The position numbers were made by a program, and so were the translations under genes. The notes under the pieces were generated by a model, which searched no databases, had not been told where the DNA came from, and worked only from the letters and a program-made list of their open reading frames with translations. A stretch of 64,000 nucleotides of DNA from Pelagomonas calceolata (lineage: Eukaryota; Sar; Pelagophyceae; Pelagomonadales; Pelagomonadaceae): the NCBI GenBank assembly GCA_918797485.1, contig CAKKNE010000001.1, forward strand, positions 2,852,001 to 2,916,000, written 5' to 3'. Positions 12,600-25,547 of the stretch are shown piece by piece. Numbering within the stretch: the first letter of the stretch is position 1; each line of letters begins with the position of its first letter.

Positions 12600-15500
12600 T
12601 TGAGCCGATGCCGATGCCAACTATGGTGTCAAAGATTTCTCGGCGTAGATGGAGTCGTGATAATTATCAGTTCGCCTTTGTGGCACCAGCATTAGACCTT
12701 ATCTCCTTGCTACGCGGTTTAACGACGGCAGGGAATGAAACGAACGCACTCTGTATCCTACTTGTCAGATATATGCGTGGTCTCGGCCAGACTGAAGTGC
12801 CCCTGCACTTATGTTCAACCACGATGCGTTGTCGAGCACGAATCCTTGAAAAGGTGAATGTCTTGCATTATACACCTCTCTGGAGGGCGCTTGAGAGTTT
12901 AATCATACTCATGAAGAATCATAATGTCTCCATGAGTAAACAAAGCGCATCGTACCTGGTGAGCAATCATTGCTTCATGGTCAATGGTATGTAATTTGCA
13001 TGTATTTTTAGGCAGCTCAGTTGGCGGCAATAATTAGTTCATCGAGTCACAATGGCAGGTATGCAAGCATTTTGGCTCTATTCCGCGGCTTTATCCAAGC
13101 TGCTGTTGGTGATGTGTCAGTGACCTTGGATGAGACGCCGCACAGACTGAACGCACAGACTGAATGTTCAAGTTTAACGTTTCTCCTTTCGGTATCATCA
13201 TCTCTTGACTTACCGTTTTGGCTGATCCACAGTCTGCTCCGAGAGCTCACTCTCCTGGTCGATTTGAAGCTTCCATTGCATAGTTTTGCATATTCTTTTT
13301 TAATAATCTGGTCAGAGAAACCATGCTATGTGCACCATTAATATTGCTGGTGTGAGTAGGGCGAATGCACAGAATTGTCCTGATCAAGAGCCACAAAATT
13401 ACCTGAATCATGTGCTTGCAATGGATACTACCAGCACTACCTCAGGATTACCTGTGATACATGAAAGACGGGAGACTGATTTGCACATTAAACCAGCTGG
13501 ATCAAATCTGTCCGTGGAAGAGTCGACATGAATCAACCCCATGTTGAAGGTCCTAGCAGAAAATTTGTAGGTGCTTCCACTTCCGATGTTTTGGTGAGCT
13601 TGTGCACACTATCCAAAATTCTTTCTTGTCATTATTGGAACGAATGGCAGATTCCTTGCCCAACCAAAGAATGAACAAATTCGAAGATATTGTTTGCAAT
13701 GCTGTCCTTGAAATGACTGGAGAGCTTCAGACGTTGAGTTCAAGGGTAACCACCGATCGCGCATTGGATCTCCTGATATATATTGCCATTCTTTCCGGGC
13801 ATCCTATTGATGTTTGCAGAGCAATGAACGTCTTCTCATTGCATTATACTTGCTATGTTCCATGAATTCTATGACCATAGGTTGATCGTGCTTGCGGACA
13901 TGCCCTACTTGTTCTAGTTGACTTTCTCGCACCACACACCAAAAATGGTAATGCCTTTGCTTGCTGGGATACCGTACTGCACAAAATTATTGAGCTACTG
14001 GACATTCAGTCTCGATGCACGATATCATCGAACTGTAGACTATGTCATTCTATTCCTCTTAGCATAGTACTAGAGACCCACATATTTAATATTTTATTGA
14101 GATCTGCAACAAACGAGCATTCCGGCGCCAAAAAAATCTCAAGCAAGACATTGTGGTATTCTTGATATAGGCTCATTTGCACCTGGCAGTGAACTCAACA
14201 GTTAGTGAGTTGGCAACGCTGGTACTTGGGAGTCCTGCTTTTTCCCGTGGTCCTGCTTGTGGTTCTGTGCGAGCATTGTCCATGGCTGGAGCACATAATG
14301 AGGATGATACCTCTAGGCGCTTGTTGATGCAGTTTTGACTGAGGCCAGAATAGACCAGAAGCACCACAAATTGATCTTTGAACTTGAAGCCCATAGCTAT
14401 GGTCTATTTGAAAGATGTATTTCACCGACTCAAGCTTGCATGCTACTGGAGTAACTGATTGAGCCATAATGAAATAATCACACTCGTGTCATAGAACCAT
14501 CAGTCATCTAGGTGGCTACTTGAGGGTGACAGTGACTGCTGCTCATACCAAAATGTACGCGTATTCGAGTTCTGTTTGGAACTAACTCAATATTGCCCAA
14601 TAGGCCTTAAGCAATGCCTCGATCTATGCAAATTTCTGTGTCACTTGAAAGCAACAAGTCTCCAACCATCCAACTGATATTGTAGGAACAAGCTTTCATT
14701 GGTAACATGGTGCACACGCCGTATCCCCTTATTGTACATCACAGTTCAGCTATTCAGGTTCCTGTGGTGATGTGTCGTGTCTTCCATCGACATGTCTGTG
14801 GTCTGATTTCACATCCTTTTCGTGATCCTTCCAGCCCCAAGACACTTCAAAATTTGGTTGGGAGCATACGATGTAGTCAAACTCACACTATGCGAAACTC
14901 ATATATTGGGATGCGTCAACCCTTTGAGCGCATAACTCAACGAGTCAGTTGCATGCCAAATGGCTTCACTCCAAGGCATTTGTGGCTAACTTGGCTTCCT
15001 GGGTGCTTTCAAGCTCTTTTCGCCACAGAATTGTCTTCAGAGGACTCATCCTCAGTAGTCTCCTCTGTCCAATGCTTGTTTTCAATTGGTTACGCGAGTG
15101 CTCTGGCAACATATCCCCCAAAGCCAATGAAAGAATTGACAACTTGGTTATTTCTTGGAACGTTTATTGGTTGCCAAAAGTTTATTTTAGAGTGTACCTC
15201 TTTATTCTTCAAGGATCTGGTGTGGATTGTCAACAACATTGTACATGCACCCGGGAATACCATGAAAAGTCGTCATCGAGCAGTGCCTTTTAGCTTGTCA
15301 TTCAGATTGGCCAGCTGTTAGGCTCGTGGGCAGCTAGTTCCTATTTGCTCCGTCTTGACTTCTACATGCCAATGGTAGCTGTCTGTTAGCTGCGCCTTCT
15401 CTTTGCAATTCACAGGGCTAGCATGCTCCCTCTCAGGTCTGGTCGCCCAATGACGTTTCTATCAAAAAGGAAAGCAATTTCACTCACCTTGTCTCAGGGC

Positions 15501-16414
15501 GATGCGGCCACTCATCTTTTCTTACTTACCTTCAGCGGGAAATCAATCGAGACAATAGAGACGAAAGCAAGCGGTATGCTTTATTCCTTCGCCTCTGGAG
15601 TTTTTTGTATGCACAACGTAGTAGCGCTATAAGGTCTTCTGGTGAAGATAAGCTCCCCTATAGCGCCACGGCGTCTAATGACCTGTGCTGCTGCCTAACC
15701 TCGTTCGCATGCAGTCAAAGCTACCATTGTCTGACATCAAAGCTGCTGGACGACAGCGAAGTAATCCTTCTGAATTTTATCCAGTGCATTCGGGCCTCCT
15801 CCAGAATTCGACGCCTGAGCCTTCAACAGCTTGATCTGCCACCCTTGCTTTTGGCAATTCAACTACTTTCTGGCAACGCTACTGGTATGCGTCTTCCTTG
15901 CGTGGTCTTGGGTACTCTTTCCTCTGTTTCTGCAACTGAATCGTCGTTGTCGTTGAAAAATGTTATGGAATCCTGCAATACATTTCGACAGCTAGCCACC
16001 AAGCACGATACGTCTCTCACTTGCCACGTGTTTACCGTAGTTTTGAGCATGATATATGATTACAATCGCTTGCTGGAAAAGTTTTTTTCCGCCAAAATCA
16101 TTTCGCTTCGAAAGTGGCTGCATGCTGTTGGTTTCCTCTCTCAGCTGCTTAACCAAAACCCACGAGTGTGCTCTCAGACTGCAGCGTTAAGAAGCTTAAA
16201 TTCGCGTGTTCAGTCACGTGCCCTCAGTAGTACACCATCGCATTCCACTAGTCAGATGGAAGCACTGCTAAATGAAGACAAGTATTGGAGGCAGTGGATG
16301 ATAGAAGGTGAATTGCATTTGTTGTACAAACAGGCAGTCCATGCTGATCTCCTGCGCTCTAGTACTAAATGCCAGTGGCAAAACAGTCAACCCCCCAATG
16401 CTTTATCCCAATGA
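12600..16414 (+). CDS. large multi-exon gene, unknown helical protein
   Basis: Not recognised. A regular exon series is visible: about 12,599-12,958, 13,012-13,329, 13,373-13,521, 13,571-13,829 and 13,881-about 14,160. The GT-AG introns are 43-53 nt and preserve the frame each time. Further coding segments follow at about 14,175-14,338, 14,700-15,300 and 15,620-16,414 (TGA), but their joins are not settled. The translation is rich in Leu, Ser and Cys, without signal peptide or transmembrane pattern. It looks like a continuous alpha-helical, HEAT/ARM-like scaffold (for example RALDLLIYIAILSGHP, GHALLVLVDFLAPHTKNG, DDSEVILLNFIQCIRA). A large scaffold such as a Mediator- or Integrator-type subunit would fit, but no family-specific motif was found. 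Several frame changes in 14.1-15.6 kb could be unplaced introns or decay. Confidence 0.5.
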
Positions 16415-18023
16415 AATCGGTTTTGAACCTGCTCAAGAAGTTTTAGGAACTGGCCATCTGCCCCGAGTTGCCCAAAATTGCCGACGGTAGAATCTCCGGG
16501 TAACTTGAAGTTCTTACGCCCGAGGAAGTCGCCACTTGCTATACCCCCCCTATCCTATACCCTTTTATATACACTTACACACACACTGGCACAACACGCC
16601 ACGCGTAATTAAACACCGTGACATGTGGGGGAAGCCAGACTAGGATTGCTCCATAGCGAATATAAACGCTGTCCTGTAGTGTGGATTTTCTAAAACGAAG
16701 GTTAACCAGGTCGATTCCCGTCCCCTAACAAAGTTTGGGATGGGGTCGTCGGGATTTGGCGTTTTGGCAGACCGATGACTGCAAAAAATACCCGCACGAT
16801 GTGATTCGGCTCGCTCCTAAGCGGTCTTCTTCGGCCCGAACGGCGTCCAGAGCCGCCACACAGTCATCGCCTTGCTTCAGCACCCTTGAATACCGTTGTA
16901 GCCGCCGTGCTGAACGCATGCAGCTGCAGCCGGCGCCAATCGTACTAAACGGGTTTTTTACGACTTTGGAGCTCTCCCTCTCATCGTCATCGACCTCCGT
17001 ACAGACCCCTGACCGATCCCTCTCGGAGACTTCATGCGAAAAAGCCGGTAATTTCGGATCGATTAAGACTTAGTCAGTACCTGGCTTCCCCCCCCCTACC
17101 GTGACCGTAAACTTGAACCAAAAACTACTTAGTGTATTTTACGGTAGCCGCTCCTCGGCAGACTATCTCAGCCGCCGTACTCCCAAAGGTGCGTACTCCT
17201 TTGGTCTTGCATCATACTCCGCCGTATTGCCTTTCAAGTTTGAAATCCTACACTTTCACGAGTGACCACACTTCACTCGTTGGGAGAGAAAACCCAGCAG
17301 TTTGTTAGCATTTTAATAAAACGAGCCTCTGAGTCAGCATCTCCGCCCTCTGAGTCAGCACCGGGCCTGAGCCAGACACCCAGGTTACCGTGTGACGGAC
17401 GAAGTATTCGTCCAAAGCATATTAGGTGCATGTTGTGATGACAACCCTCATTTTAAAGACTGCGTCTTGAAACCAGGACGAGATTCGGGGTGAGGCCGCA
17501 TATTCAAGTTACACGCCTCCCCTTCCTATGCAGCCCTCCGGACGACCTCGGGCATCGAAACGGACCCCTGGTGGGCACTTTAATACCCAACATCTTATTT
17601 TTCACTGGAATAGACTCCGAGTCTCTCATTACAATTCACACCACGCAAATCACATCAACCTCGACGATCCGGCCGAATAGCGGCCTGCCAATTGCGACGC
17701 TTTGTTTGGCTAAATTTAGCAAAGCGCACCGTCCGGGTATCAGTAAGAAGAAGTTCATACCTTTTTGGCCACGAGCTCGAGGCCTAGGCCTCGTGAACAG
17801 CTGCTCTCAAACACCACCGCATAGGCTTACGGGACACATTTCGTCAAGCAGCGTGGCGGGCGCGTGTGTTCATTGTGATGCTGTCGGCTGCCACGAAAAG
17901 CTTTTGCAGCGCTGACAGCCTCGGCACGCGAGTGACTTCAAGGAGACCTGTCGCAGATGCCAGGCCCATGGTCGAGGTGGCAGTTTCACGCCTAGCAACA
18001 GCGCGTTCAATTTCCTATCCATT
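16415..18023. other. intergenic with repeat copies
   Basis: 16,540-16,625 and about 17,085-17,150 are copies of the CCCCCTATCC.../AAAACTACTTAG repeat that also occurs at 12,258-12,345, so similar sequence flanks the unknown gene on both sides. 17,157-17,178 repeats 9,791-9,811. The short open frame at 17,490-17,915 has no recognisable features. Confidence 0.5.
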
Positions 18024-19301
18024 TTAGCGTTCGATAGCGTCCAGGCTAAGTAAAGTCTCAACAACGAGGGCCTTTTCCTCAGCAAATTGAGCATCTGCGT
18101 CCTTGTCGTTGTGGAAGTTACGAAGGTATGTAACTAGCTTATCTCGATTCTTCACCAGAATGAGGGTAATATCTACGGGTTTCCGGGGATTTGCAACAAA
18201 TACCTTTATCATCCGCCATGGTGACTCATTAACTGAATTTGCAAGACTACCTTGAAGAGATGGAAAGCTTCAATTTGAATGCGTTTTCGTTTGCATCTGA
18301 GCAGATTCATAAGTATCTTTAGGTTCTCACGGTCTGAAATGTAACTCATCATAATACTGAAGTTCTCACGCAGAAGAAGGAGCTCGCCGAGGAGTCGGAT
18401 ACTTTCACGGCATGTCACATAATTATTTGATTGAAGCAAAAGGTTGAAATGGCACACAAAGGCTGCATAATTATTTTGGATAAACCTCGCAGCCAGGACA
18501 CCATGTCCCATGAGAAGGACCTTTAGCAACTCAAATGCATCTGCTGTTACCTCAAAACTTTTTAGCTGCACTAAGTCCTGAAAAAGAAGGATTGCTACCT
18601 GGATCCCCGGAGTGAAAGGTGACACTGCTTGGATGCGGTGAAAAAAAAAAGCCAGAAGTTTGGGGCCTCCAAAAGTGACTTTGCCACTATTTCATGTCGC
18701 GCTGCTTCCCGGAGCCTAATTTTATAATAAACTGCAGATTTGATCTGGGAGCATGCTGATTCTGGTGGATTTGGGCGCACTTACATCATACCGCGAATCA
18801 ATGCGAGATCGGCGGTCTCATCTTTGTAGGCGTTCGTAAGAGAGGAGATGATTATAGGGCTCTTTGCAATTACTGTAGCAAATTCAGTAGTATCTGTTCG
18901 ATTCACCAAGTTGGCAAACACATGCGCTGCACTTTTACGTTGTTCTAATGGCAAAAGATCAAGGCACGAGACCAAGCCTGCAGCAAAGTCAGGTTGCGTA
19001 GCAGCCGCAGCTGCAACAAGGGCTCCTCTGCTTTCATCAGGATCACTCTCAGCGTCACCTAGATCAATTGGAGTTAGTTGATTGAAGGTTTCCAAATGAT
19101 ACCAATCAGTATCAAGCCAAGTTCTTGAAGGTGCGTGGCCACAACTGTCGTAGACCTGTTTGCAATTTCTAGCGATGTTTTGTCAACACCAGCAAGTCGA
19201 GTTTGAAACCGCGCGTATCTGGTGGAAGTCAATTCCAAAGTTGCGGAGACTAGGCCTGAGACCAACTCCTCGGGAGGCGCCGGTCGTCTTAGAAACCACA
19301 T
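18024..19301 (-). CDS. MO25/CAB39-like protein
   Basis: Five exons: 19301-19103, 19058-18785, 18715-about 18626, 18577-18251 and 18203-18024. Four joins are ordinary GT-AG introns of 44-69 nt. The protein matches MO25 through conserved runs LRLLGELLLLRENFSIMMSYI (with SIRLLGEL), RIQIEAFHLFKV and FVANPRKPVDITLILVKN. MO25 is a helical-repeat scaffold that activates STE20-family kinases and LKB1 with STRAD. Its role in this alga is inferred to be kinase regulation. Odd point: the join of exon 3 to exon 4 does not keep the frame with any GT-AG pair. A run of ten A (18,641-18,650) lies just inside exon 3, so a homopolymer length error or a real frameshift is possible. Confidence 0.87.
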
Positions 19302-21886
19302 GCGCGTTGCGTCTCGAGCCAACCACAGGCGTCAGGCACGACCGACCGACCTGCCAGCTACGAGCTTGTACTAGCTATCTACTTTGGAGCCTGGTTCTCT
19401 TACTTAAGTACTTTGAGAGTAGGGATGCCTAGTCTTAGAGCTAAGAGCGACACAGTATTGGACACCGCTCCAGAGTTTAAAAGACAACGGGTAATCGGAA
19501 TGCGGCGCGGCCGCTGGCGAGCTTATTTTGCCAAATCGGGAAGCCGGCGTCCTCGGGAGTAGCGGGAACGCTCGTTTCGCATCAGGTCGGGCGGCGTGCG
19601 GCGTGCGTCACGCACGTTCGGAACAAGCGACACCGCAGCGGCACATGCTGCACATGGTTGCGGAAGCGATGCTAGGAGCCGACAGAGTCGCCAAGATCAC
19701 CAGAAACGGTCCGGGCACGGCGAACTCCTGCCGCGTCGCGGCGCGCGGCGCTCCGACCCAAGTCATCTCTGGCGGTCGCTCACAGTGGAGAAATCGTTCA
19801 CACGGCGCGTATAGATGTGCTCGTAAAGCCGCAGGTGGTGGCGTTGCATACACGCGGACTCATTTTTCACTCTTACCTACTAGCGGAACTAGCAGAGCTC
19901 GGTGCGCGACGCGAGCGGCGCCTCTGCGGAAATCGCGGCGGCTAGCCGAGTTTGCGACCAAACGGTCGGGCCTCAACAAAAAAAAACGGAGCGAAAGGCG
20001 TCTTTGCGCGCGCACGGGCGATTTCGTCGAAAAAGAGGAACCCAGTATTTAAGCTATTGGAGCTGGGGTACCTAGTACCCAGTATGTCTGTCGAGTAAAG
20101 GCACCTACGTCTAGTACCTACGGTATGAGAGGAGAGAGGAGAGCAGGGTAACTAGTAGTACTCAGAATTGGATGTGCAAATAAAGCTCAAGGGCTCCCGG
20201 CCTGGATATAGTATGATATAGAGCCGGGCCCCGGGGGCGCCGGGCCGTGGCACTGCATGGGCCGCGACGAGGCATGATTGGTGCTTAACAGAACATGCAT
20301 GAATGAAGACTACGCCTTAATCCAGGACGAGGTTTAGAGGATCCACATCCAACTACTAAATCGACCCGAAAATTCTACCATCACATCTTGCATCATTCGC
20401 ACTGGCACGTCGTCCGTGACGGCCTCCCTTGGCCTTCACTGAGTAGTGTTCTAGCTACTACCTCCTAAATACTAAGCTAGAGCCTGAGCTCCTCGCTTGC
20501 GATAGCGCCTACGGTACCGTACTGGTAGGTACCTACGGTACCTACGGTACTCGGTCTTGATAAGCCTCCTACCCATCGAACCCCGTTTTGCAGGGTTTTC
20601 GAAATTAAGGCAAAACCGGCCCGTACGCGCCCCTTAGGTCTCCCCAGGAGTCCTCGTACCGAATGGGAGATGTCTCGGCGCCCCCCGGCCAAGATGAGGC
20701 AAACTGGGTGACCAGGCCCTAGATGCCTCCCTGGAGGGACCCTCCCCCCGGTCGCTGTTGTTATGTGTCACTCGCAAGTAAGTTTCCCTTTTCATGTTAC
20801 TCGAAAGGTCCTCTGCGCGAGCTCCCGGGCGCCCCACAAAACGACGCCCGCGCGGGCGTGTGCTCGAGGCCCGCGAGCGCCTCTCGCGGCCGTCGCGAGG
20901 CCGCGCCGGCGCCGCGCCGCGCCGGATTTGCGCCGCGCCTTCGACCTCGCTACCGCGGCGGTAGGCGTCGGCCCGGCGCCGCGCCCCGGCGGCGCGCCAG
21001 AGCCGCGCCGCCCCGGCGCCGTCCTCGGGACGCGCGGCCGTGGCCACCTCCCGGCCTCAACCGCGCCGCCGGCCCGCAGAGTGCCTCTCGGCATCCCTAC
21101 GCGGCGCTCCGCCGACGGGGATCGATCCGCGTAGCGATGTGGCCGACCGCAGCCATCGCGCTCAGAGGGCGCTTTTCTCCGCCGTCGAGGCCGTTCGCGC
21201 TGCACTTTTTTTAGCCAGGCCCCTAGCTCAGTACCCAGTCTCGACTCCTACCGAGTCTCGCCGCCCGAGGGGCCGCCAGGGCCGCACTAGAGGCCAATGC
21301 ATCGACTTAATAGACACACTAGACTAGCATCATGCAACCGACCGCTTGGCTATAGTCAATTCGGGTTGCGGGGGCGCGCGCCTAGAGGGGTGACGGGGTA
21401 GCTATCCCCCGCGAGCGTGTACGTAAGCTTGCTGCCGGTCGTAGAAGCGTGCGTCGTCGTCGCCGTGCCCGGGCGCTAAAAAACCCTAAAACAATTCACT
21501 TCTTAAACGGGTTTTCCAGCGCAATGGCCCCGGCCCTGCGCGGCGCGCGGGGCACCTCCGAGAAAACCGAGATAGGTGCGATCGCTCCGCCCCACGCCCG
21601 GCCCCCGGTCCAAAGGAGAAGGCCCGAGGCGCCGACGCGGCGAAGAAATCGACGGACTTGGGAAAACCTTAAGTGTGGGCGTGGCTGACACAAATCTCAT
21701 CGCGCGGCGGCGAGGGGCCTTCGGGAGTCGCCCCGGGAGATATGATGGCGCTGCGACGGGTCGGAGCGACGATTGGGCTGGCGGACTTGGCGCGGCGGGC
21801 GTCGCCGCGATCGGGGCGTTTTGCTGGAAACGGATGCGGTGCCAGCCATGAGCGAAATTTAGGCCGCAGAAGCGTTTAGGGGTGTC
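19302..21886. other. intergenic, GC-rich in part, no supported gene
   Basis: 19,530-20,050 and 20,720-21,330 have long frames open on both strands because of high GC; none is recognisable. 20,040-20,560 contains many short GGTACC/CTACGGTACC repeats. Nothing else can be supported. Confidence 0.45.
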
Positions 21887-23121
21887 CTACGGCCGCCGCG
21901 GTGCCGCGGTGCTAGCCGCCGAGGCTATTTCGAGGTGATAAAGCCGCGACGAGGAGATTTCGAGGTCGGTGCCCGTACGATCTCGAAATCTCGTCGCAGC
22001 TAGTAGCGCGATTTGTGGAAACGGCGTCGACACGCGTCTAAACGACTGATCGAGTATGAACGAGATCTGCTGTCGGCCGCGCTTTAAATTTGGACTTGCG
22101 TATCGCCGGCGATTCACCCAGTCTACGAAATGACTAGGTTTGCCCTTCTCCGGCCGTCGGAGCGGCACGGCCGGCTCCCGCGTTGTGTTTCGAGACGCCT
22201 CGGGCTCTACTACGAATTGCGTGCCTCCAAAAAAAGGGCTAAGTGGCTTTCGTGCACGGTAGACGTGGCCATGTAGCCACCGCATGGCCTTCTCTGAGTA
22301 TCTATCAAAATCACGTGCACGATAGCGAGGCAGTGGTTTTTTTGGGAGCGCCACGCCATCCTCGTCCACCTCATCATCTTCATCTGAATCGACGCAGCCG
22401 TCGTCAGTGATGTCCACGGACTCCTCGTCGTCGTCACTGGAGTCAGACTCGTCGTCGGAGCCCGCGTCGACATTTAAGGACAGCACAAAGGGCTGCACAG
22501 GTGCTGGTTCAGGTTGTGCTTCTGCGTGTTTTTGTTTTTTCTTCTTTCTCCTTGCGTCAGGGCCCCACCGAGTAAAGGACCCTCGCTTCGCCGCCGGCTT
22601 CCTGCCTTCTACTCTCTGAAGACGCCTACACAGGTCGGCAAAGCTTCGCCGATAGCAAAAGGATCATCTGGAGGTGGCCGTGATGGCTTCGACGACCTGC
22701 CCTCTTTATCCTCCCTTAAATCGTCCGCATTTTTGACGACGTCTTGCCAAGTGGGAAACAAGCCGAGACGTCTGATTGTGCTCTTAGCGCTTCGACTGTG
22801 TCGGCTCCTATCATACTCGTGAACTGAGAGGAACCACTGCCCAGCTCGACGCTGCTTGCGGTTTTGTTCGTTGTCGGGCCACTGCTGGACGTACGCCGGC
22901 GGCTCGCCGCTGGGAATGGGCTCGGTTGGGTTGGGCCACAGCGTCGTGCGCACGTACTGTTTGTCCGCCGGAGGCGCTGACATGCTGCGCGAAGAAGAGC
23001 TGTAGCTGCCCTGGCAGCGGCAGCGCGCCGTGCCCCACAGGGGCTTTTTAAAGCGCGTGCCCCCGCTGAGAGCGGGAGCTAGCGTCGGTGGGATACTAGC
23101 CGATTGAGGGCTCCCTGACAC
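21887..23121 (-). CDS. unknown hydrophilic protein with acidic region
   Basis: Not recognised. Two minus-strand frames read on from each other: 23121 to about 22,620 and about 22,615 to 21,887. They are joined by a small intron or frame change near 22,590-22,625 that I could not fix; candidate GT-AG introns of about 32 nt exist. The first part contains TLWPNPTEPIPSGEPPAYVQ and WFLSVHEYDRSRHSR. The second begins with a Lys/Arg-rich stretch, then a strongly acidic Asp/Glu/Ser tract, then RYRARDFDRYSEKAMRWLHG. No signal peptide or membrane segment. The consistent protein-like composition in one frame supports a real gene. Confidence 0.5.
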
Positions 23122-23429
23122 ATTAGTATGAACACAAGGATGAAAACTCCCTATGTATCAATTTAACTATCGGGACAGACGCATCGCTTGGGGCCCTCTG
23201 AGCGGAACTTTGGCAGCATTCAGAGGTTTCCCAGGAGGGCTGCCACCGTCGGCGAGACCGTTCACATCCTTAATCGAGTCCTTACCGATGTATACAGTTC
23301 CCTTATGGGGTGGGGGACGTAATTCGGCCATCCGTTTCTGTCAGGGGGGGGATGTCGCTGCATGCTGAAACCCCCCTCGTCGTAGTTAATAATCGGTCTT
23401 GTAAGCCTCCTATCAGTCATCATGAGGTG

Positions 23430-24032
23430 ATGGCGTACGATCACCTCTTAAAGGTCTTGCTGATCGGCGACGCGGGGGTCGGCAAGAGCTCGCTACTCCT
23501 GCGCTATACAGAAGACAAATTCGACGAGGCGCTCGGGTCCACGATCGGCGTAGACTTCAAGGTAAAGACGGTCGAGGCTGACGGGAAACGCGTGAAACTG
23601 ACACTCTGGGATACGGCGGGCCAGGAGCGTTTCCGAACGCTGACGTCGTCGTACTATCGCGGTGCGCAGGGTGTCGTTCTCGTGTACGACGTGACCCGGC
23701 GCGCGACATTCGATGATCTCCAACGATGGCTGGAGGAGGTCGACGCGTACGCGCCCGGTGGCGGCGAAGAGGTTGTGAAACTGCTCGTCGGCAACAAGAT
23801 CGACCGCGACGTCGTTGTCCCGCGCACCGAGGCCGCAGCCTGGGCCCGCCGCCGGGGCATGCTCTTCGTCGAAACGTCAGCCAAAGCTGCGGTTGGTGTC
23901 ACCCAGGCTTTCTGCGAGGTTGTTAACAAGATCCTCGAAAACCCCGTTCTTGTCGCAGCCACGATGCCGGGCAGGAAGCGGGCTGGCCTCGCGGGTGCCA
24001 GACAGCCTACGGCGCCGGCTGCATGTTGCTGA
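23430..24032 (+). CDS. RAB18: RAB18-type small GTPase
   Basis: Single-exon 200-aa Rab GTPase starting MAYDHLLKVLLIGDAGVGKS. All nucleotide-binding motifs are intact: P-loop GDAGVGKSS, switch I Thr in STIGVDFKVKT, switch II WDTAGQE, NKID and ETSAK. The effector-loop text (TIGVDFKVK, RTLTSSYYRGAQGVVLVYDVTRR) is that of the Rab18/RabC group. The C-terminus ends in a double Cys (AACC) for geranylgeranylation, so it is membrane-attached. Rab18 acts in ER, lipid-droplet and autophagy-related traffic; the exact role here is inferred. The ATG at 23430 is preferred over an upstream in-frame ATG at 23310, because the domain begins at once and upstream residues do not match Rabs. It has no intron, unlike its neighbours. 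Confidence 0.93.
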   Translation: MAYDHLLKVLLIGDAGVGKSSLLLRYTEDKFDEALGSTIGVDFKVKTVEADGKRVKLTLWDTAGQERFRTLTSSYYRGAQGVVLVYDVTRRATFDDLQRWLEEVDAYAPGGGEEVVKLLVGNKIDRDVVVPRTEAAAWARRRGMLFVETSAKAAVGVTQAFCEVVNKILENPVLVAATMPGRKRAGLAGARQPTAPAACC

Positions 24033-25547
24033 GAATGTCAAGGACTCATCTCAGAGGTCAACTGTTTGTTGATCGACCAACATGAATCTTTCGTGAGGCA
24101 ATGGCGACCTACGACCGTTTACGACGGGCCACCAGCATCAATCATGATGTCACGATGATGTCTATCGGTATCTTGAGACTCGGAGTGAACTCGACCGTTG
24201 CGCTTGTCCGCCGTCGAACCGAGCACTGCCCCGCCGAAAAGTGCAGTAGCAAGTGGTACGCACATGACGGAGACGACACTTGGCCCTGCTGAAGCAATTC
24301 ACTATAGAGTAAAGCTAGAGCTGCCTTTGAACCTGGCCACGCAAAAACAAGCTCCCCCAGTGACCCCCACGGTGCCACAGGAGCAGGGTAGAAATCGAGA
24401 TCTGAACTTCAAGTTAACTTTTAACTTTTCCGGCGGCCTGATCAGTGACTCCGAAACCAAAAGTCCGACTCGGGGTCCTGTGACATTCAACTTAAAGTCG
24501 AAGTAGAAGGGAGGAGGGGGTAAATTCTTGAATGTTCTAGATGTCCAAAAACCGGGCCTGAAGGGGAGGACTCGGTGGACTCAGTCAGGCTGTGGTTTCG
24601 GCAGGCCCCGACCTGTCACGGTGTGTCCGAGTGGCCTGGGGGGCTCCGGAGGCGGATGTATCTTCCGCGAGCGCGGCGACTGGCGGGAGGCAGCGCGGTT
24701 ACCAGTACTAAGTCCCGGCGAGAATTCCAAGTTTGGCGGGTATCGCCGAGGACTGCTAATGCCAACGGTTAAATTATTTTGGCGATTTATGTCAGTTTTT
24801 TTGACATGTTTTTATTAGAGGGGATGGTTCAAAAAAGTGGAATTTGTATATTTATATTCTATGTATCATCCGTCAGAAGGGAACATAAAGTATACACAAA
24901 ATCCCTATTATACTACTGGGACTTGAATCAAGCGACCAAGCGGTCCGCACAGATCCATAGGACGCGCCGAAGCCCCACGCAAAATGTTGTGGTCATGAAG
25001 CTCGCCGCGGCGCTGCTGTTGTCATGCTGCGGACTAGCGATAATCGCCCCCCACCCCCGCGCCGCATGTCGCCCGGAGCCGCCCCGGCGCCGCGTCCGAC
25101 TCGGCAGAGAACCGGCGGATCCAGCCACGGCGATGTAGTTGGCGTACGAATCACCGAGAGAATCCCCCCGCGGGTTGCCCCTGCAGCGGCCCTTGAGAGT
25201 GTCACGGTATAGGAGATCGTGGTAGTTTTTCAATTACCGCAATCACAGGGGGACAAAATACATGACATCTACAAAATAGGCAATTGCAACTACTCTCTGA
25301 TTACGGCGAAGGAAAAAAACAGCAACACCCGTTTGTTAAACTCCAGCGCTCACACGCACGGCCGTAGCTCCAGGCCGTTATTGCCCGGGAACCTTGAAAG
25401 CGGATGCTAGCAGCAGCAATAACACACGTTGTTTAGAGGAGGCCTGGCTGTGTGGTCTGCGGAGAGGAGGTGATACCGCGAAGCGGTGATACTCAGCCGG
25501 TCATTGTGGAAAAAACAATCCGCTTAGGGAGATAGTCCGTTGTGACA
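24033..25547. other. intergenic; dispersed repeats and one signal-peptide-like ORF
   Basis: 24,755-24,805 is a copy of the repeat at 9,590-9,645. 24,400-24,500 contains AACTTCAAGTT-type motifs. A short open frame 24,995-25,138 begins MKLAAALLLSCCGLAIIAP, which looks like a signal peptide, perhaps a lost first exon of a plastid-targeted gene, but nothing recognisable follows it. Confidence 0.4.

Noticed and set aside
16690-16735. T-arm-like GGTCGATTCC before 16,720 suggesting a tRNA
   Set aside because: No matching D-arm, anticodon arm or acceptor stem upstream.
20634-21327. Several long open frames
   Set aside because: Same GC effect; frames overlap on both strands and show no recognisable protein.
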